Shown: positions 25,125 to 34,306, numbered from the stretch's first letter. The stretch is 64,000 bases of DNA from JBPRGH01 sp051418055 (GCA_051418055.1 JBPRGH010000072.1:111900-175899), one strand, 5' to 3'. Translations and numbers: made by a program. The notes: generated by a model not told the origin, from the letters alone.

Positions 25125-27506
25125 TTATTCTTTTACTATTCGTTCGGTATAGGAAACAGTATCTCCAGTAACTTTAATGATATACATTCCTTCATTTAAA
25201 TGAGAAACATTAATTAAGTTCTGTCCATTAATTAACTTTTGCTGATGTAGAACTCGCCCTTCAAGAGAAATAATTTCAACATCTGCAGACTCTACTGGTA
25301 ATGTTATTGTTAACTTCTCAAAAACAGGGTTGGGATAGATCACAATATCTTCTTCAATGTTATCTAAAGTTGTTCTGGCGGAAGACATGTCACAGCTCTT
25401 CTTGCTACCTTTTGAGATATTTTTAAAGCTCAACCTAAACCTATCTTTTCCAAAAGAAGTGGGATCTTGATTAACAGTAAAGGAATATGTATCTCCCTCA
25501 GATATTTTAACATTCTTATTATTATAATTGTCTATCAGCCATAATTGAAAACCTGATTCAAATAGATCAAATCCAGCAAAGGACAATTTATAATCACCTT
25601 TTGGGTTTTTATCATGTAATGAAAGTGAAACATTAACATCACAAGAATTTAAAGGCAACGAATTTATAACTAAATCTTCATTATCCGACCCAACAGTAGA
25701 TAAATTGATTTTTGGATTATAAAATTTTGGAGCATCCATATATATATCTACACCTTCAGTAGCGCCCTCTCTAAAATGAATTATTGCCTCATCTGATATT
25801 TCTTTATGCGATAAATAAACTCTTAATACATTGTTTGGTTCCTGTGCATTTGATAATTTATCATTAGTTTCTGAAACTCTAAAAAGATGCTCGGGATTCA
25901 CAGAGGTTTTAACAGACTGTGCCGCAGAAAAAGACGGATTATTTGCAAATGCTTTTACCCAAAATGCCTGGCCCATTGCTATCGTTCCATTCCATCCATT
26001 TGTTCCTACAGTTCCATTATGGGTGACATAGCCACCTGCAGTAGTTTGTTGTCCGTAATTATCTTTTATATAAACTGTTCCATAAACATTATTAAAGCTC
26101 CACCCTGCATTAACAGCAGTCGAATTGGCATTAGGCCAGGTAACAGTTGATAAAAATGGATTACCCACTAAATTCCAACCATCAACCGCTTCCGGATCCA
26201 AACCCTGATTATTCTCATTATAAGTAACAGGAAAATTAAATGTACTACCTTTAATTGAGCCTTTCATATCAAGAGTTACGGGTATATCAAAATCCCTTAT
26301 CCATATAGCGTAGCCTCTTCCTCTTTCAAAAGTTTCAGAATTATTTGAAGAAGGAAAACCTTCATAACCTTCACTTACATTACCATCAAATGCCTCTATA
26401 TATTCAAATAATGAAAGTGAAGAAGAGTTACAATCCAAGCCTAAAGTAGCACAATCTGTTGCACCAGTAAAAGTTCCGGTAATTGCTATTTCATTCTGCC
26501 AATCTGCGACGGTAACATTAGATAAAGGAGAAGTAAAATAACGCCAATTTTCCCCTTGTGAGATAAATCGTTCTACTATAATATTTCCACTAATTGTATT
26601 TCCATTTACCATCTCGCCAACATAAGCGGTGCCCCCTGTTTCTGCAGTAGATAATAATCTTAAAATTCCAGTTCCGTCAGAACCATCAGGATCTAATATA
26701 TTACTTGATCCTGTAAATACAATTGAATTAGAGATACTCAAACCTGTATGATTATTTATTACAGTATTGCCAATTATAATATCTGCAAATGTTACTGGTG
26801 TGGAGCCACTAATATTCTGATTAGCTGAACCAGTAAATAATATATTTCCCCCTGATGAAAGTATCGTGGAATTAATTTGTAAATTTCCCTTTAGATTTAT
26901 ATCATAGGCTCCTTTATCAAAAGTACCTGCCGAAATATTTAACGACCTATATACCACTAAATTAGAAATTAAACTAGCAGTTCCAGCAGATTTAATTATT
27001 GATAAGCTGCTATAATCAACCGGCCAAATATTCTGATTGCCTGATCCCTGATATATAACAGTACTTTTAGATGTAATATTAGGAACTAACCTACCTCCAT
27101 TGTTAATAATGTTACTTTCTACTCGTAAAACACCCTCTGATGAAATGGCTAAAACCCCATCTGCTCCTAAATTACTTTCGTTAAGAGAGATATCACCTGA
27201 TACGCGTAAGACCCCACCAAAAATTTCAACTAAAGACACATTATTGCTAGTACCACCCCTACCAGTAATGCTCAATGAGCCAACTTCAAAACTTGTCGTT
27301 ACTTGAGTATCATATCCATCTACAACTCTTACAATATCGCCAGCCCCTGGAGTAGCTGCACATAAACCATCATTATCAGTATCACTACAAGACCAGATTG
27401 CCGCATCAGACCAATCACCACTACCTATTGTAGTGTACGTATCCTGAGCGTAAATAGTAGTAACTGAAAATAATAAGATTATTATTAAATAAAAAATATT
27501 TTTCAT
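25125..27506 (-). CDS. Large secreted cell-surface protein with type A T9SS sorting domain
   Basis: A 793-residue protein with a signal peptide (1-20). The N-terminal part (about 25-300) is repetitive and beta-helix-like (GSGDWSDAAIWS, then ladders of S/N-rich turns). A middle section follows with FTSPLSN, GWNLVGNPFLSTVTWP and a hydrophobic FWVKAF motif typical of Bacteroidota surface proteins. The type IX signal is at about 722-793: IVIYPNPVFEKLTI, NEGMYIIKV and a final ERIVKE. It is exported by T9SS and probably attached to surface lipopolysaccharide. Its place between XrtF and the PID-CTERM gene suggests linked cell-envelope work. Catalytic residues are not evident. Confidence 0.9.
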   Translation of the reverse strand: MKNIFYLIIILLFSVTTIYAQDTYTTIGSGDWSDAAIWSCSDTDNDGLCAATPGAGDIVRVVDGYDTQVTTSFEVGSLSITGRGGTSNNVSLVEIFGGVLRVSGDISLNESNLGADGVLAISSEGVLRVESNIINNGGRLVPNITSKSTVIYQGSGNQNIWPVDYSSLSIIKSAGTASLISNLVVYRSLNISAGTFDKGAYDINLKGNLQINSTILSSGGNILFTGSANQNISGSTPVTFADIIIGNTVINNHTGLSISNSIVFTGSSNILDPDGSDGTGILRLLSTAETGGTAYVGEMVNGNTISGNIIVERFISQGENWRYFTSPLSNVTVADWQNEIAITGTFTGATDCATLGLDCNSSSLSLFEYIEAFDGNVSEGYEGFPSSNNSETFERGRGYAIWIRDFDIPVTLDMKGSIKGSTFNFPVTYNENNQGLDPEAVDGWNLVGNPFLSTVTWPNANSTAVNAGWSFNNVYGTVYIKDNYGQQTTAGGYVTHNGTVGTNGWNGTIAMGQAFWVKAFANNPSFSAAQSVKTSVNPEHLFRVSETNDKLSNAQEPNNVLRVYLSHKEISDEAIIHFREGATEGVDIYMDAPKFYNPKINLSTVGSDNEDLVINSLPLNSCDVNVSLSLHDKNPKGDYKLSFAGFDLFESGFQLWLIDNYNNKNVKISEGDTYSFTVNQDPTSFGKDRFRLSFKNISKGSKKSCDMSSARTTLDNIEEDIVIYPNPVFEKLTITLPVESADVEIISLEGRVLHQQKLINGQNLINVSHLNEGMYIIKVTGDTVSYTERIVKE

Positions 27507-27660
27507 ATCATAAAAAATTAAGGCTTTTAAGTTGCTTTATATACAGCTGTTTCATAATTAGGTAACCGAAGATATTGTTTTTTCTCTCTTTATCTGTACC
27601 TTCTTTCAAGAGAAACAATTTAAAAATAAATAAGTTTTCTAAGATACCACTAAATTTATA

Positions 27661-28083
27661 TTACATTTTTCTTTTGTTTTTTTGATAAAGAAATCCAAAT
27701 ATAAGTAAAAACATTAAAGTAGGGTTTATAATTAGCCTATGAAATTGGGCAAGAATGGGTGAACTTATTTCACTCGGCCCTTCGGCAGAAAGTTTAATCA
27801 GAAAGTAAAGAGGTAAAAGAATAAAAAGCTCAAAAAATTGAACACCAAAAGCAAGTTTAACATACTTCTTTTTTAAAAAAATACCATAAATCAATAGAAT
27901 AGCTGAATTATCATTAATTAATACTCTAGTTGTTTTATTTATTACAAAGGAGGCATTACTACCAAAATTAGTGCTAAAAAGATCTTCTAAAACTAGTGAA
28001 AATGAAAAATTTTGAAAGAGGAATACTACTCCCATAATTGTAATGCTAATGATAATTAAAAAAACACGTAGCCAACTATTCAT
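27661..28083 (-). CDS. Exosortase F system-associated membrane protein
   Basis: A 140-residue protein with four hydrophobic segments (about 5-24, 60-72, 78-97, 118-134). Position right after xrtF, length and membrane pattern match the family annotated as exosortase F system-associated protein, found with XrtF in Flavobacteriia and relatives. A role in XrtF assembly or substrate handling is assumed from that partnership only. It is 106 bases from xrtF, with no recognised motif of its own. Confidence 0.75.
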   Translation of the reverse strand: MNSWLRVFLIIISITIMGVVFLFQNFSFSLVLEDLFSTNFGSNASFVINKTTRVLINDNSAILLIYGIFLKKKYVKLAFGVQFFELFILLPLYFLIKLSAEGPSEISSPILAQFHRLIINPTLMFLLIFGFLYQKNKRKM

Positions 28084-28189
28084 ATTTAGAGACTTAAAAA
28101 ATTAGATGACTTGAAGCTCAAAAAATTAAAAGGAGGAAAGAAGAAGTAGGCAAATGAAAAAGATTGATTAACGCATTCTCTTTTGATCA

Positions 28190-28768
28190 TCAATGGACTT
28201 CAACTTTGTTATCTTTAATTATTTGTTTTACGCTATTATCAGACAAACTTTTAACCCACCAAAACCATAAGATAAATACAACAGCATAAATAAATGCTGT
28301 AAAAAAATATTTATGGGTGAAATACATATAATCCGGAAGATATCTACTGACGAGGATAAGAAGGTCCACACGGAGAATATTAAAGATATAGATTATAATG
28401 AGACTAAGTGGTATAAACCACAGATAATGCTTTAACGGACCTTTATAAGCAGCCAAAAATGCCAGCATAACAATCATAACATTTAAGCTGTTACAACCTT
28501 CGAAAACAGAGACGGTTCTTACTCCCTCCAGATAAACAGGTACATATGGGGTGGGAGTATTTTTTATTGTTGCTTCATATCCAAATAAGTTTAATACATA
28601 CACTGCATTTTTTGTAACTACTTTAGTTATCGGATCCGGTTGATATTCAAATTTTGTAACATAAATACCGTAAAGGGTATTGAGGACAAGATAAACTATC
28701 AGGAATTTACCTACAAAGAAAAGGGCGGGTTTGAATTCGTTGAGCGTAGAGCGAAGAGAGGAGAGCAT
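28190..28768 (-). CDS. xrtF: Exosortase, XrtF type
   Basis: A 192-residue polytopic enzyme of the exosortase/archaeosortase family. The catalytic cysteine is in EGCNSLNV (C92), the arginine in FNILRVDLL (R133) and the histidine in YFTHKYFF (H152), the conserved Cys-Arg-His set. Exosortases cleave and transfer proteins at a C-terminal sorting signal, usually with exopolysaccharide genes nearby. Here it sits inside a glycan locus with its partner protein and a PID-CTERM-like substrate within 4 kb downstream. The spacing to the PglD-like gene upstream is 17 bases, suggesting cotranscription. Confidence 0.88.
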   Translation of the reverse strand: MLSSLRSTLNEFKPALFFVGKFLIVYLVLNTLYGIYVTKFEYQPDPITKVVTKNAVYVLNLFGYEATIKNTPTPYVPVYLEGVRTVSVFEGCNSLNVMIVMLAFLAAYKGPLKHYLWFIPLSLIIIYIFNILRVDLLILVSRYLPDYMYFTHKYFFTAFIYAVVFILWFWWVKSLSDNSVKQIIKDNKVEVH

Positions 28769-28785
28769 AGAGTTTTGTAATTAAA

Positions 28786-29382
28786 TTATTTAGAAAATGG
28801 TTTTGCAGGTATTCCAATTACTGTTGTATTTGCAGGGACATCTATGGTTACTACGGCCCCGGCTCCTATTATTGCATTATCACCAATGTTTAATCCCTGA
28901 AGAATTTGAGCACCTGTACCTACCGTTACGCATTCACCTATTTTTACACTACCTGAAATATTTGCGCCGGGCATTATCGATGTATAATTTCCAATTTTTA
29001 CATCATGACCTATAGTAGCATTTAGGTTCAGTAAGCAAAAATTGCCTATTTTTACCTCTGCAGTAATAACCACTCCGGGACAAATTACAGATCCCTTGCC
29101 TATTGGTTTTTCTGAAAATGAAGTGCCGTAGTTGAGAATCGTTGTCCTGGAGGTAATATTCGTTTTCTCTGCAATTTTCTTTTTTAAAAAAGGATCAGAA
29201 AGTGATAAAACATAAACACCTGATTCTCTTATATCCTTTATAGTACCCAGATAAGATAGTTTAATTTGCTTGTTTTCATTGTCATAATAACCATCTACGT
29301 GAAGATAATTATCAAGATTTTTTATATAGGCATAAATCTCTTTTCCCAGGCCGCCCATTCCTATCAATGCTATTTTCTTCAT
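28786..29382 (-). CDS. NeuD/PglD-like sugar acetyltransferase
   Basis: A 198-residue left-handed beta-helix acyltransferase with an N-terminal Rossmann-like sugar-nucleotide domain (IGMGGLGKEIYAYI, about 7-20) and hexapeptide repeats from about 95. The catalytic-type histidine is in LNATIGHDVKIG. The fold is that of PglD, which acetylates UDP-4-amino-sugars with acetyl-CoA, and of NeuD-family O-acetyltransferases. Given PglF- and PglE-like enzymes in the same locus, N-acetylation of a 4-amino sugar is the leading idea. It follows a repeat-bounded toxin-antitoxin segment. Confidence 0.87.
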   Translation of the reverse strand: MKKIALIGMGGLGKEIYAYIKNLDNYLHVDGYYDNENKQIKLSYLGTIKDIRESGVYVLSLSDPFLKKKIAEKTNITSRTTILNYGTSFSEKPIGKGSVICPGVVITAEVKIGNFCLLNLNATIGHDVKIGNYTSIMPGANISGSVKIGECVTVGTGAQILQGLNIGDNAIIGAGAVVTIDVPANTTVIGIPAKPFSK

Positions 29383-29874
29383 TAGCTATTAAATTTCAGC
29401 TAAAAATAAGGAATATCTTATCTAAAGTTGTATATTTTTTATTTCTTTGTTATGACAAAAAGCCACAGTAAGCTGCTGTTTTGCAGAAGTTTCATGCCGA
29501 CGAGGCAATCTTTCGTTCTGGTCAATAGAATTCTTGGCTCTACATACTTTAGAGCTGCCAAATCTGCCACACACACCCCTTTTATTCCCTAAAGGGAGCC
29601 TGCCGCACTAGTAATATTAAAGCTAAGAGGGTTTATCAACGGTTCATGATCACCTTTTCATTAGTTATTGTTGTGGTTGTAATAAGTTCTTTTTGCTGTT
29701 CTATTTTCGGGGCCCCGGCACTTATCGCCTTCGTTCCTCAGGCTGGCCGGGGACTGGTTATCTTATTTATAATCTAAAGGACAGACAGAGAATGAAGTGT
29801 CAATTCTTCGACTTCCCAGTCCAGAATATTTTGTGAAAATTCACTCTGAAAATTCTAAACATCATTAGAACAAA
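29383..29874. repeat. 492-bp gap holding the left copy of a 130-bp repeat
   Basis: 29564-29695 matches 30531-30661 over about 130 bases (shared CCTTTTATTCCCT, GATCACCTTTTCATTAG, TTATTGTTGTGGTTG). It contains the hairpin TCCCTaaAGGGA. Both copies are followed further on by CCGGGGACTGGT (29749 and 30758). The GCCGACGAGGCAATCTTTC piece near 29493 belongs to the BIME-like repeat seen near 10230. No gene is seen. Confidence 0.85.
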
Positions 29875-30285
29875 TTAAACTGGGAGTACCTCAATTTCTT
29901 TAATTCGCACAAAGTCTTTTTTGTTAATAGTTGCAATTTTCAAAACATTATGAGCTAATGCAATCGATGCGATTTCAAAATCATGAATAAGTAAGCCTTT
30001 AGGTTTATGCTCCTTAATTAGATGGATAAATTTTTTATTACTCTCATCATTTGGATATAACACATTACACAGCTGATGAAATTCTAAAATATCCTGCAAA
30101 GCATCCATAACTTCAAGAACAGGATTTTCTCCTCTTGTTACTACAGCAAAATATTCTGACAAATTCTTAGATGAGGTATAAAGTTGAAATGATCCTGAAA
30201 AAAGTTCAGTAGCCCATTTATGATAAATAGATCATTTATCTTTTGCATAAATAAAGACATTAGTATCTAACAATATCTTATTCAT
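29875..30285 (-). pseudogene. VapC-type PIN-domain toxin gene interrupted by an in-frame TGA
   Basis: An ATG at 30285 starts MNKILLDTNVFIYAKDK, the classic PIN-domain start with Asp7. A TGA at 30232-30234 follows as codon 18. The same frame then continues without a gap (SIYHKWATELFSG) to a stop at 29875, giving a full-length toxin of about 135 codons with later acidic residues (LEVMDAL, HDFEIAS). No indel is involved, only one nonsense codon. A restart at the TTG of 30162 would lack Asp7, so the RNase is probably dead. It overlaps the antitoxin gene by 8 bases, the usual TA arrangement. Confidence 0.88.
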
Positions 30286-30460
30286 ATGCATTTTTTCGGA
30301 TATCAACTTTATCCAATTGTCCCTTAAAATCTCGAATTGTCAAAGTTGTACCCGTTGATTCTGAAGAAGATCTGATCTTTTTTAATAATAGATAAACCTG
30401 ATCTAACAAGCTTTCCGGTAGTTTATCAATTTCTTCTTTAATTTGTTCTTTGGTTGCCAT
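30278..30460 (-). CDS. VapB-like antitoxin (DUF2281-type)
   Basis: A 60-residue protein starting MATKEQIKEEIDKLPESLLDQVYLLLKKI, a helical N-terminus common in DUF2281-like antitoxins, followed by a flexible tail (LTIRDFKGQLDKVDIRKNAYE) expected to bind the toxin. Its stop overlaps the start of the PIN toxin gene, so the two were translationally coupled. Because the toxin carries a TGA, this antitoxin may now have no partner in place. It lies inside a repeat-bounded segment between the aminotransferase and acetyltransferase genes. Confidence 0.8.
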   Translation of the reverse strand: MATKEQIKEEIDKLPESLLDQVYLLLKKIRSSSESTGTTLTIRDFKGQLDKVDIRKNAYE

Positions 30461-30766
30461 TCTTACAAATTACTTTATATAAAAGTAACAAAAAAAATAA
30501 TATTTCGATTCAATTTATCTACTTTGCCAACTGCCCCACGCGCCCCTTTTATTCCCTGAAGGGAAGCCTGACGCGCTATTAATGTTAAAGCTAAGAGTTT
30601 TATCAACCTTTTATGATCACCTTTTCATTAGTTATTGTTGTGGTTGTAATAAATTCTTTTTATTCGCTCCCGCATGGCAGGCACGCTGGGCTTGCTCATG
30701 AATCTCCGCTGCGCTACGATTTGTGGTTCTTCTCCACAGGGCCCGGAACAGGTCCGGGGACTGGTG
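30461..30766. repeat. 306-bp gap holding the right copy of the 130-bp repeat
   Basis: The repeat copy (30531-30661) contains the hairpin TTCCCTgaAGGGAA. Behind it is a GC-rich block (about 30665-30765) with the inverted pieces CCCGGAAC and GGTCCGGG near 30740-30758. It ends against the stop of the aminotransferase gene. Few promoter-like features are seen. Confidence 0.8.
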
Positions 30767-31921
30767 TTACCTATTTGTAAAGATTTTATCCAACACATCA
30801 AATATCCTCTCAAATTCCTCCTCTGTCAAATTAGATCCACTTGGCAAACAAAGTCCAATCTCAAACAACCTCTCACTTATCCCATCACCATAAAAAGGAG
30901 CGTCTTTAAAAACCGGCTGTAAATGCATTGGCTTCCAAAGTGGGCGCGACTCAATATTTTCCTCTTCAAGGGCAAAGCGTATATCTTCTCTCGTTAAACC
31001 ATTATTTTTTGTTGGATCTACCAAAATGCAGGTTAGCCAGCGGTTGCTATAGCTTCCCTCCTGTTCTGGCTGAAATTCAATATCAAATCCTTTTTTATTA
31101 ATCCCCTCAAAATATTTCTTATACTTTGCAAAATTCGCTCTCCTCTGCCTTACTCTTTCATCCAGCACCTGCATTTGTCCACGGCCGATACCTGCAAGCA
31201 CATTGCTAAGACGGTAATTATAACCTACTTTAGAATGTTGATAATGAGGTGCCTGATCTCGTGCTTGTGTAGCTAAAAACCTTGCCTTATTAATTATAGA
31301 TTCATCTTCAGAAACTAAGGCTCCTCCCCCACTGGTGGTAATAATTTTATTACCATTAAAAGAATAAATGCCGTACTTTCCAAAAGAACCACATTTCCTG
31401 TCTTTATATGTAGATCCCAATGCTTCGGCTGCATCTTCAATAACAGGTATCTCATACTCATTGGCAATTGCCATTATTTCATTGATTTTTGCTGGCATGC
31501 CATACAGATGAACAGGAATAATGGCCTTTGGCTTTTTCCCGGTTTTGGAAATTAGATCATCAACAGCCTCTTTGAGAAACCCAGGAGACATGTTCCAGGT
31601 AGCCGTTTCGCTATCAATAAATACTGGTGTTGCCCCCTGATACTTTATTGGATTGGCTGAGGCAGAAAAGGTGAAGGACTGGCAAATCACCTCATCACCA
31701 GGATCTATTCCTTGAATGATTAGAGATAAGTGTATAGCTGATGTACCGCTGGATAAAGCTGCTGCATGTTTTACTTTGTTATAACTTTCTAGATCTTCTT
31801 CGAAATTATTAACATTTGGCCCTAATGGAGAAATCCAGTTGGTGTCGAATGCTTCTTTGATATATGACTGTTCTTTCCCTCCCATATGTGGAGAGGAGAG
31901 GTAAATTTTTTCTTTCTTCAA
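30767..31921 (-). CDS. DegT/DnrJ/EryC1-family sugar aminotransferase (PglE-like)
   Basis: A 384-residue PLP enzyme. SGTSAIHL (58-65), VIEDAAEALG (160-169) and the PLP lysine K192 in SFNGNKIITTSGGG are in place. It transfers an amino group to a 4-keto-6-deoxy nucleotide sugar; PglE and WecE are the nearest known types. It would act between the PglF-like dehydratase and the PglD-like acetyltransferase. Its 3' end abuts the repeat and TA segment that separates it from that acetyltransferase gene. The ATP-grasp gene upstream is 26 bases away. Confidence 0.93.
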   Translation of the reverse strand: MKKEKIYLSSPHMGGKEQSYIKEAFDTNWISPLGPNVNNFEEDLESYNKVKHAAALSSGTSAIHLSLIIQGIDPGDEVICQSFTFSASANPIKYQGATPVFIDSETATWNMSPGFLKEAVDDLISKTGKKPKAIIPVHLYGMPAKINEIMAIANEYEIPVIEDAAEALGSTYKDRKCGSFGKYGIYSFNGNKIITTSGGGALVSEDESIINKARFLATQARDQAPHYQHSKVGYNYRLSNVLAGIGRGQMQVLDERVRQRRANFAKYKKYFEGINKKGFDIEFQPEQEGSYSNRWLTCILVDPTKNNGLTREDIRFALEEENIESRPLWKPMHLQPVFKDAPFYGDGISERLFEIGLCLPSGSNLTEEEFERIFDVLDKIFTNR

Positions 31922-31947
31922 TTTATTTATTTTTAATGGGGTTCATT

Positions 31948-33012
31948 TTAATTCTTAAGCAATTCATGCTCTTTCATCAGGATAGGTTTCGCATCCACAT
32001 CTCTTAAAAAAATCGATTCAGGTTCAAATTCATACATACTAAAATTGATATCAAAAGATGGATCATTGGTTAACAGACGAATTGTATCTTCTGCAAAATT
32101 AGCACCGGCTGCTGCAAAACACATTGAAAAAGCTACATGCCGAACGTTCACTTCTGTAACATAAGGTTTACCATGACTATCTTCTTTAAAATCTACAGTA
32201 AAGAATCCATGCTTTTTAGAATTAGCCGTTTCAAATAGCACATCCATTATATGACGTGCCTCTTCAACAAGCTGAGGTTCATTTAAAAGCCGTCCGAAAG
32301 AGGTGTTCCCTGTAATTCCGGAAGGTGCTACTTTTGCCATTATATAATTAACCCGTTCTCCGCAAGCAGCGCGTATAAGCTTACCCTCATAATAAAGTAA
32401 TTTACATGCCAGATTTCTTCCCGGAAGGAACTCACTTGCTATAAACTTTTTTACATCCGGATTAATAGTTATCCAATTTTTAAGAGCTTCTTTATTCTCC
32501 ACTTTCAAAGAGCCAAGACCACTTGAACCTGAAGTACTTCTTATCCAAAAAGGATAATTAAGCTCTTTCTCAATTTCCTGAAAATTATCCTGATTTGCAT
32601 CAATTGTTACCGATACAGGTACTTTTCCGGTATCAGAAAGTGCATCAGTCATTTTTGACTTATCCACAAGAAGATTGGCCATTGCAAAATCGGGAAGTAA
32701 AGCTTTACATGGCAGTTGATTTTCCTGTGCATATCGTGCCCATTCTATAACTTCTAATTCAGGCTGTACGAGTGCAATGTCAATATTATGGTTATCAATA
32801 ATTTCTTTGATGCTTTGCCAGTACTTTTCATCTGATGCTTTAGGTACGAGATATGTATTGGAATATAGCTCTTTCTCATAAAGCCCATATGCGAGAGGAT
32901 TAATATCTGTCCCTATAATTTCTATATCCTTAATATTTGAATACCAATGCAAAGCCCTTGCAATACTTCTTGGTGTAGGGCCTCCCACCCCGTTGATTAA
33001 TATCTTCATCAT
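31948..33012 (-). CDS. ATP-grasp domain protein
   Basis: A 354-residue protein with a PylC/CarB-like layout: Rossmann-like N-terminus (ILINGVGGPTPRSIARAL, 4-21), a linker, and an ATP-grasp core with YPFWIRSTSGSSGLGSLKV and VTEVNVRHVAF. ATP-grasp ligases join a carboxylate to an amine or thiol through an acyl phosphate. In glycan loci they may amidate uronic acids or attach amino acids to sugars (inference). Two adjacent ATGs (33012, 33009) can start it. It sits between the PglC-like transferase and the aminotransferase genes with short spacing. Confidence 0.82.
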   Translation of the reverse strand: MMKILINGVGGPTPRSIARALHWYSNIKDIEIIGTDINPLAYGLYEKELYSNTYLVPKASDEKYWQSIKEIIDNHNIDIALVQPELEVIEWARYAQENQLPCKALLPDFAMANLLVDKSKMTDALSDTGKVPVSVTIDANQDNFQEIEKELNYPFWIRSTSGSSGLGSLKVENKEALKNWITINPDVKKFIASEFLPGRNLACKLLYYEGKLIRAACGERVNYIMAKVAPSGITGNTSFGRLLNEPQLVEEARHIMDVLFETANSKKHGFFTVDFKEDSHGKPYVTEVNVRHVAFSMCFAAAGANFAEDTIRLLTNDPSFDINFSMYEFEPESIFLRDVDAKPILMKEHELLKN

Positions 33013-33017
33013 GCTTT

Positions 33018-33620
33018 TTAATTATTACCAGTAAAAGGGGGATTATCTTTTCCCTCTTCATAGCTTGTATTCTCTGGTCTCATTACTTTCAAAACTGTTA
33101 ACCACATTATTTTTACATCCAGAAAAAAAGATAAATGATCAACGTAAAAGAGATCCAGAATAAATTTTTCTTTCCAGCTTAATTTATTTCTACCATTAAC
33201 CTGAGCCCAGCCTGTTATACCAGGCAATACTTTATGCCTCCTTTTCTCATTTTCTGAATAAAGAGGAAGGTATTCAGGAAGTAAAGGTCTTGGACCAATT
33301 AAACTCATCTCTCCTCTTATTATATTAATAAGTTGAGGTAATTCATCAATTGAATATTTCCGAAAAAATTTTCCAGTAGATGTTTGCCTCTGCGGATAAG
33401 ATAAAGTCTCCCCCTTGGAATTAACCTCATCTTTTAAAGTCTTAAACTTCAAAATTTTAAATGGCTTATTATTTTTCCCAATTCGTGTTTGTATAAAAAA
33501 AGGAGATCCAAAATTGAAATAAGCAACAGGTATAGCAATAATAAAAACAGGCAAAAAGAATATTACCAGGATTCCACTTAAAAAGACATCTAAAATTCTC
33601 TTTACAAAATTTTTATACAT
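33018..33620 (-). CDS. PglC-like phosphoglycosyltransferase (initiating sugar transferase)
   Basis: A 200-residue monotopic transferase that moves a sugar-1-phosphate from a UDP-sugar to undecaprenyl phosphate. One re-entrant hydrophobic helix (about 12-32) precedes the catalytic Asp-Glu pair D92-E93 in YSIDELPQL. The SLIGPRP motif (106-112) and ITGWAQVNGRN are as in PglC-type enzymes. Length matches the short PglC form and not the long WbaP form. It lies 2 bases from the PIG-L gene and 5 from the ATP-grasp gene. With the PglF/E/D-like set it may load diNAcBac-type sugar. Confidence 0.93.
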   Translation of the reverse strand: MYKNFVKRILDVFLSGILVIFFLPVFIIAIPVAYFNFGSPFFIQTRIGKNNKPFKILKFKTLKDEVNSKGETLSYPQRQTSTGKFFRKYSIDELPQLINIIRGEMSLIGPRPLLPEYLPLYSENEKRRHKVLPGITGWAQVNGRNKLSWKEKFILDLFYVDHLSFFLDVKIMWLTVLKVMRPENTSYEEGKDNPPFTGNN

Positions 33621-33622
33621 TT

Positions 33623-34306
33623 TTATTTCCTGATCTCCCGAATCAGAGAAAAAGCTTCAGCAAATTTAAAACCTACAGTAGCACCACGATATTTTGCTAA
33701 ATTTTTTATGGATTCAACAGATCTTGGATGAGGAAACTCTTTAATTTGCGTTGTAAAATATTCAAACGCTTTAATTTTCAGGTCGATAAATTCAGTGATA
33801 TCTTCAAATACTACAGGAATAAATACATCATCACCAAATGGCACTGCCCATTCAGTCTCAGACAAAGTCTCATAGGCATATATTTTTTTAACAGGATTAT
33901 TATTAATAGGACGAGCAGCCACTAAGGTAGCTTCAAAGGTTATCCGGTGATCTTTATGAATATCACCTCTATGAGTCACATAAATGGTATCGATATTATT
34001 TTCATTAATAACTCTTGATAAGGCAATGGAAATTTTGTAGGATGGTTCAGTATCCAATCTTGGGCAAGGGAAATCCAAAAAAAATGTATCCTTTACACCC
34101 AAAAATTCATGAGCAGCCACAGCTTCAGCACGGACTCTTTCTGTGCCTTCTTTTTTAAATAACTCTGGCGCACCTAAATGACCATTAGTCATTATCGCCA
34201 CAAAAACATCATTTCCCTTTTGTATCTCTTTTGCCATTGTACCTGCACAACCTAATATTTCATCATCAGGATGTGGAGCAATTACAAGAATCTTATTCTT
34301 TTGCAT
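33623..34306 (-). CDS. PIG-L family N-deacetylase
   Basis: A 227-residue zinc enzyme with HPDDE at 12-16 and the second metal/active-site stretch THRGDIHKDHR in the middle. PIG-L/LmbE-type enzymes remove N-acetyl groups from GlcNAc-like sugars. The gene overlaps the formyltransferase gene upstream by 14 bases, so the two products are probably used in sequence: deacetylation of an amino sugar, then formylation (inference). Length and motif order are normal for the family. Confidence 0.9.
   Translation of the reverse strand: MQKNKILVIAPHPDDEILGCAGTMAKEIQKGNDVFVAIMTNGHLGAPELFKKEGTERVRAEAVAAHEFLGVKDTFFLDFPCPRLDTEPSYKISIALSRVINENNIDTIYVTHRGDIHKDHRITFEATLVAARPINNNPVKKIYAYETLSETEWAVPFGDDVFIPVVFEDITEFIDLKIKAFEYFTTQIKEFPHPRSVESIKNLAKYRGATVGFKFAEAFSLIREIRK

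Noticed and set aside
30232..30234. TGA in the toxin gene as selenocysteine or programmed readthrough
   Set aside because: No SECIS-like hairpin is evident, PIN toxins are not selenoproteins, and the codon falls at a non-catalytic surface position. A plain nonsense mutation is simpler.
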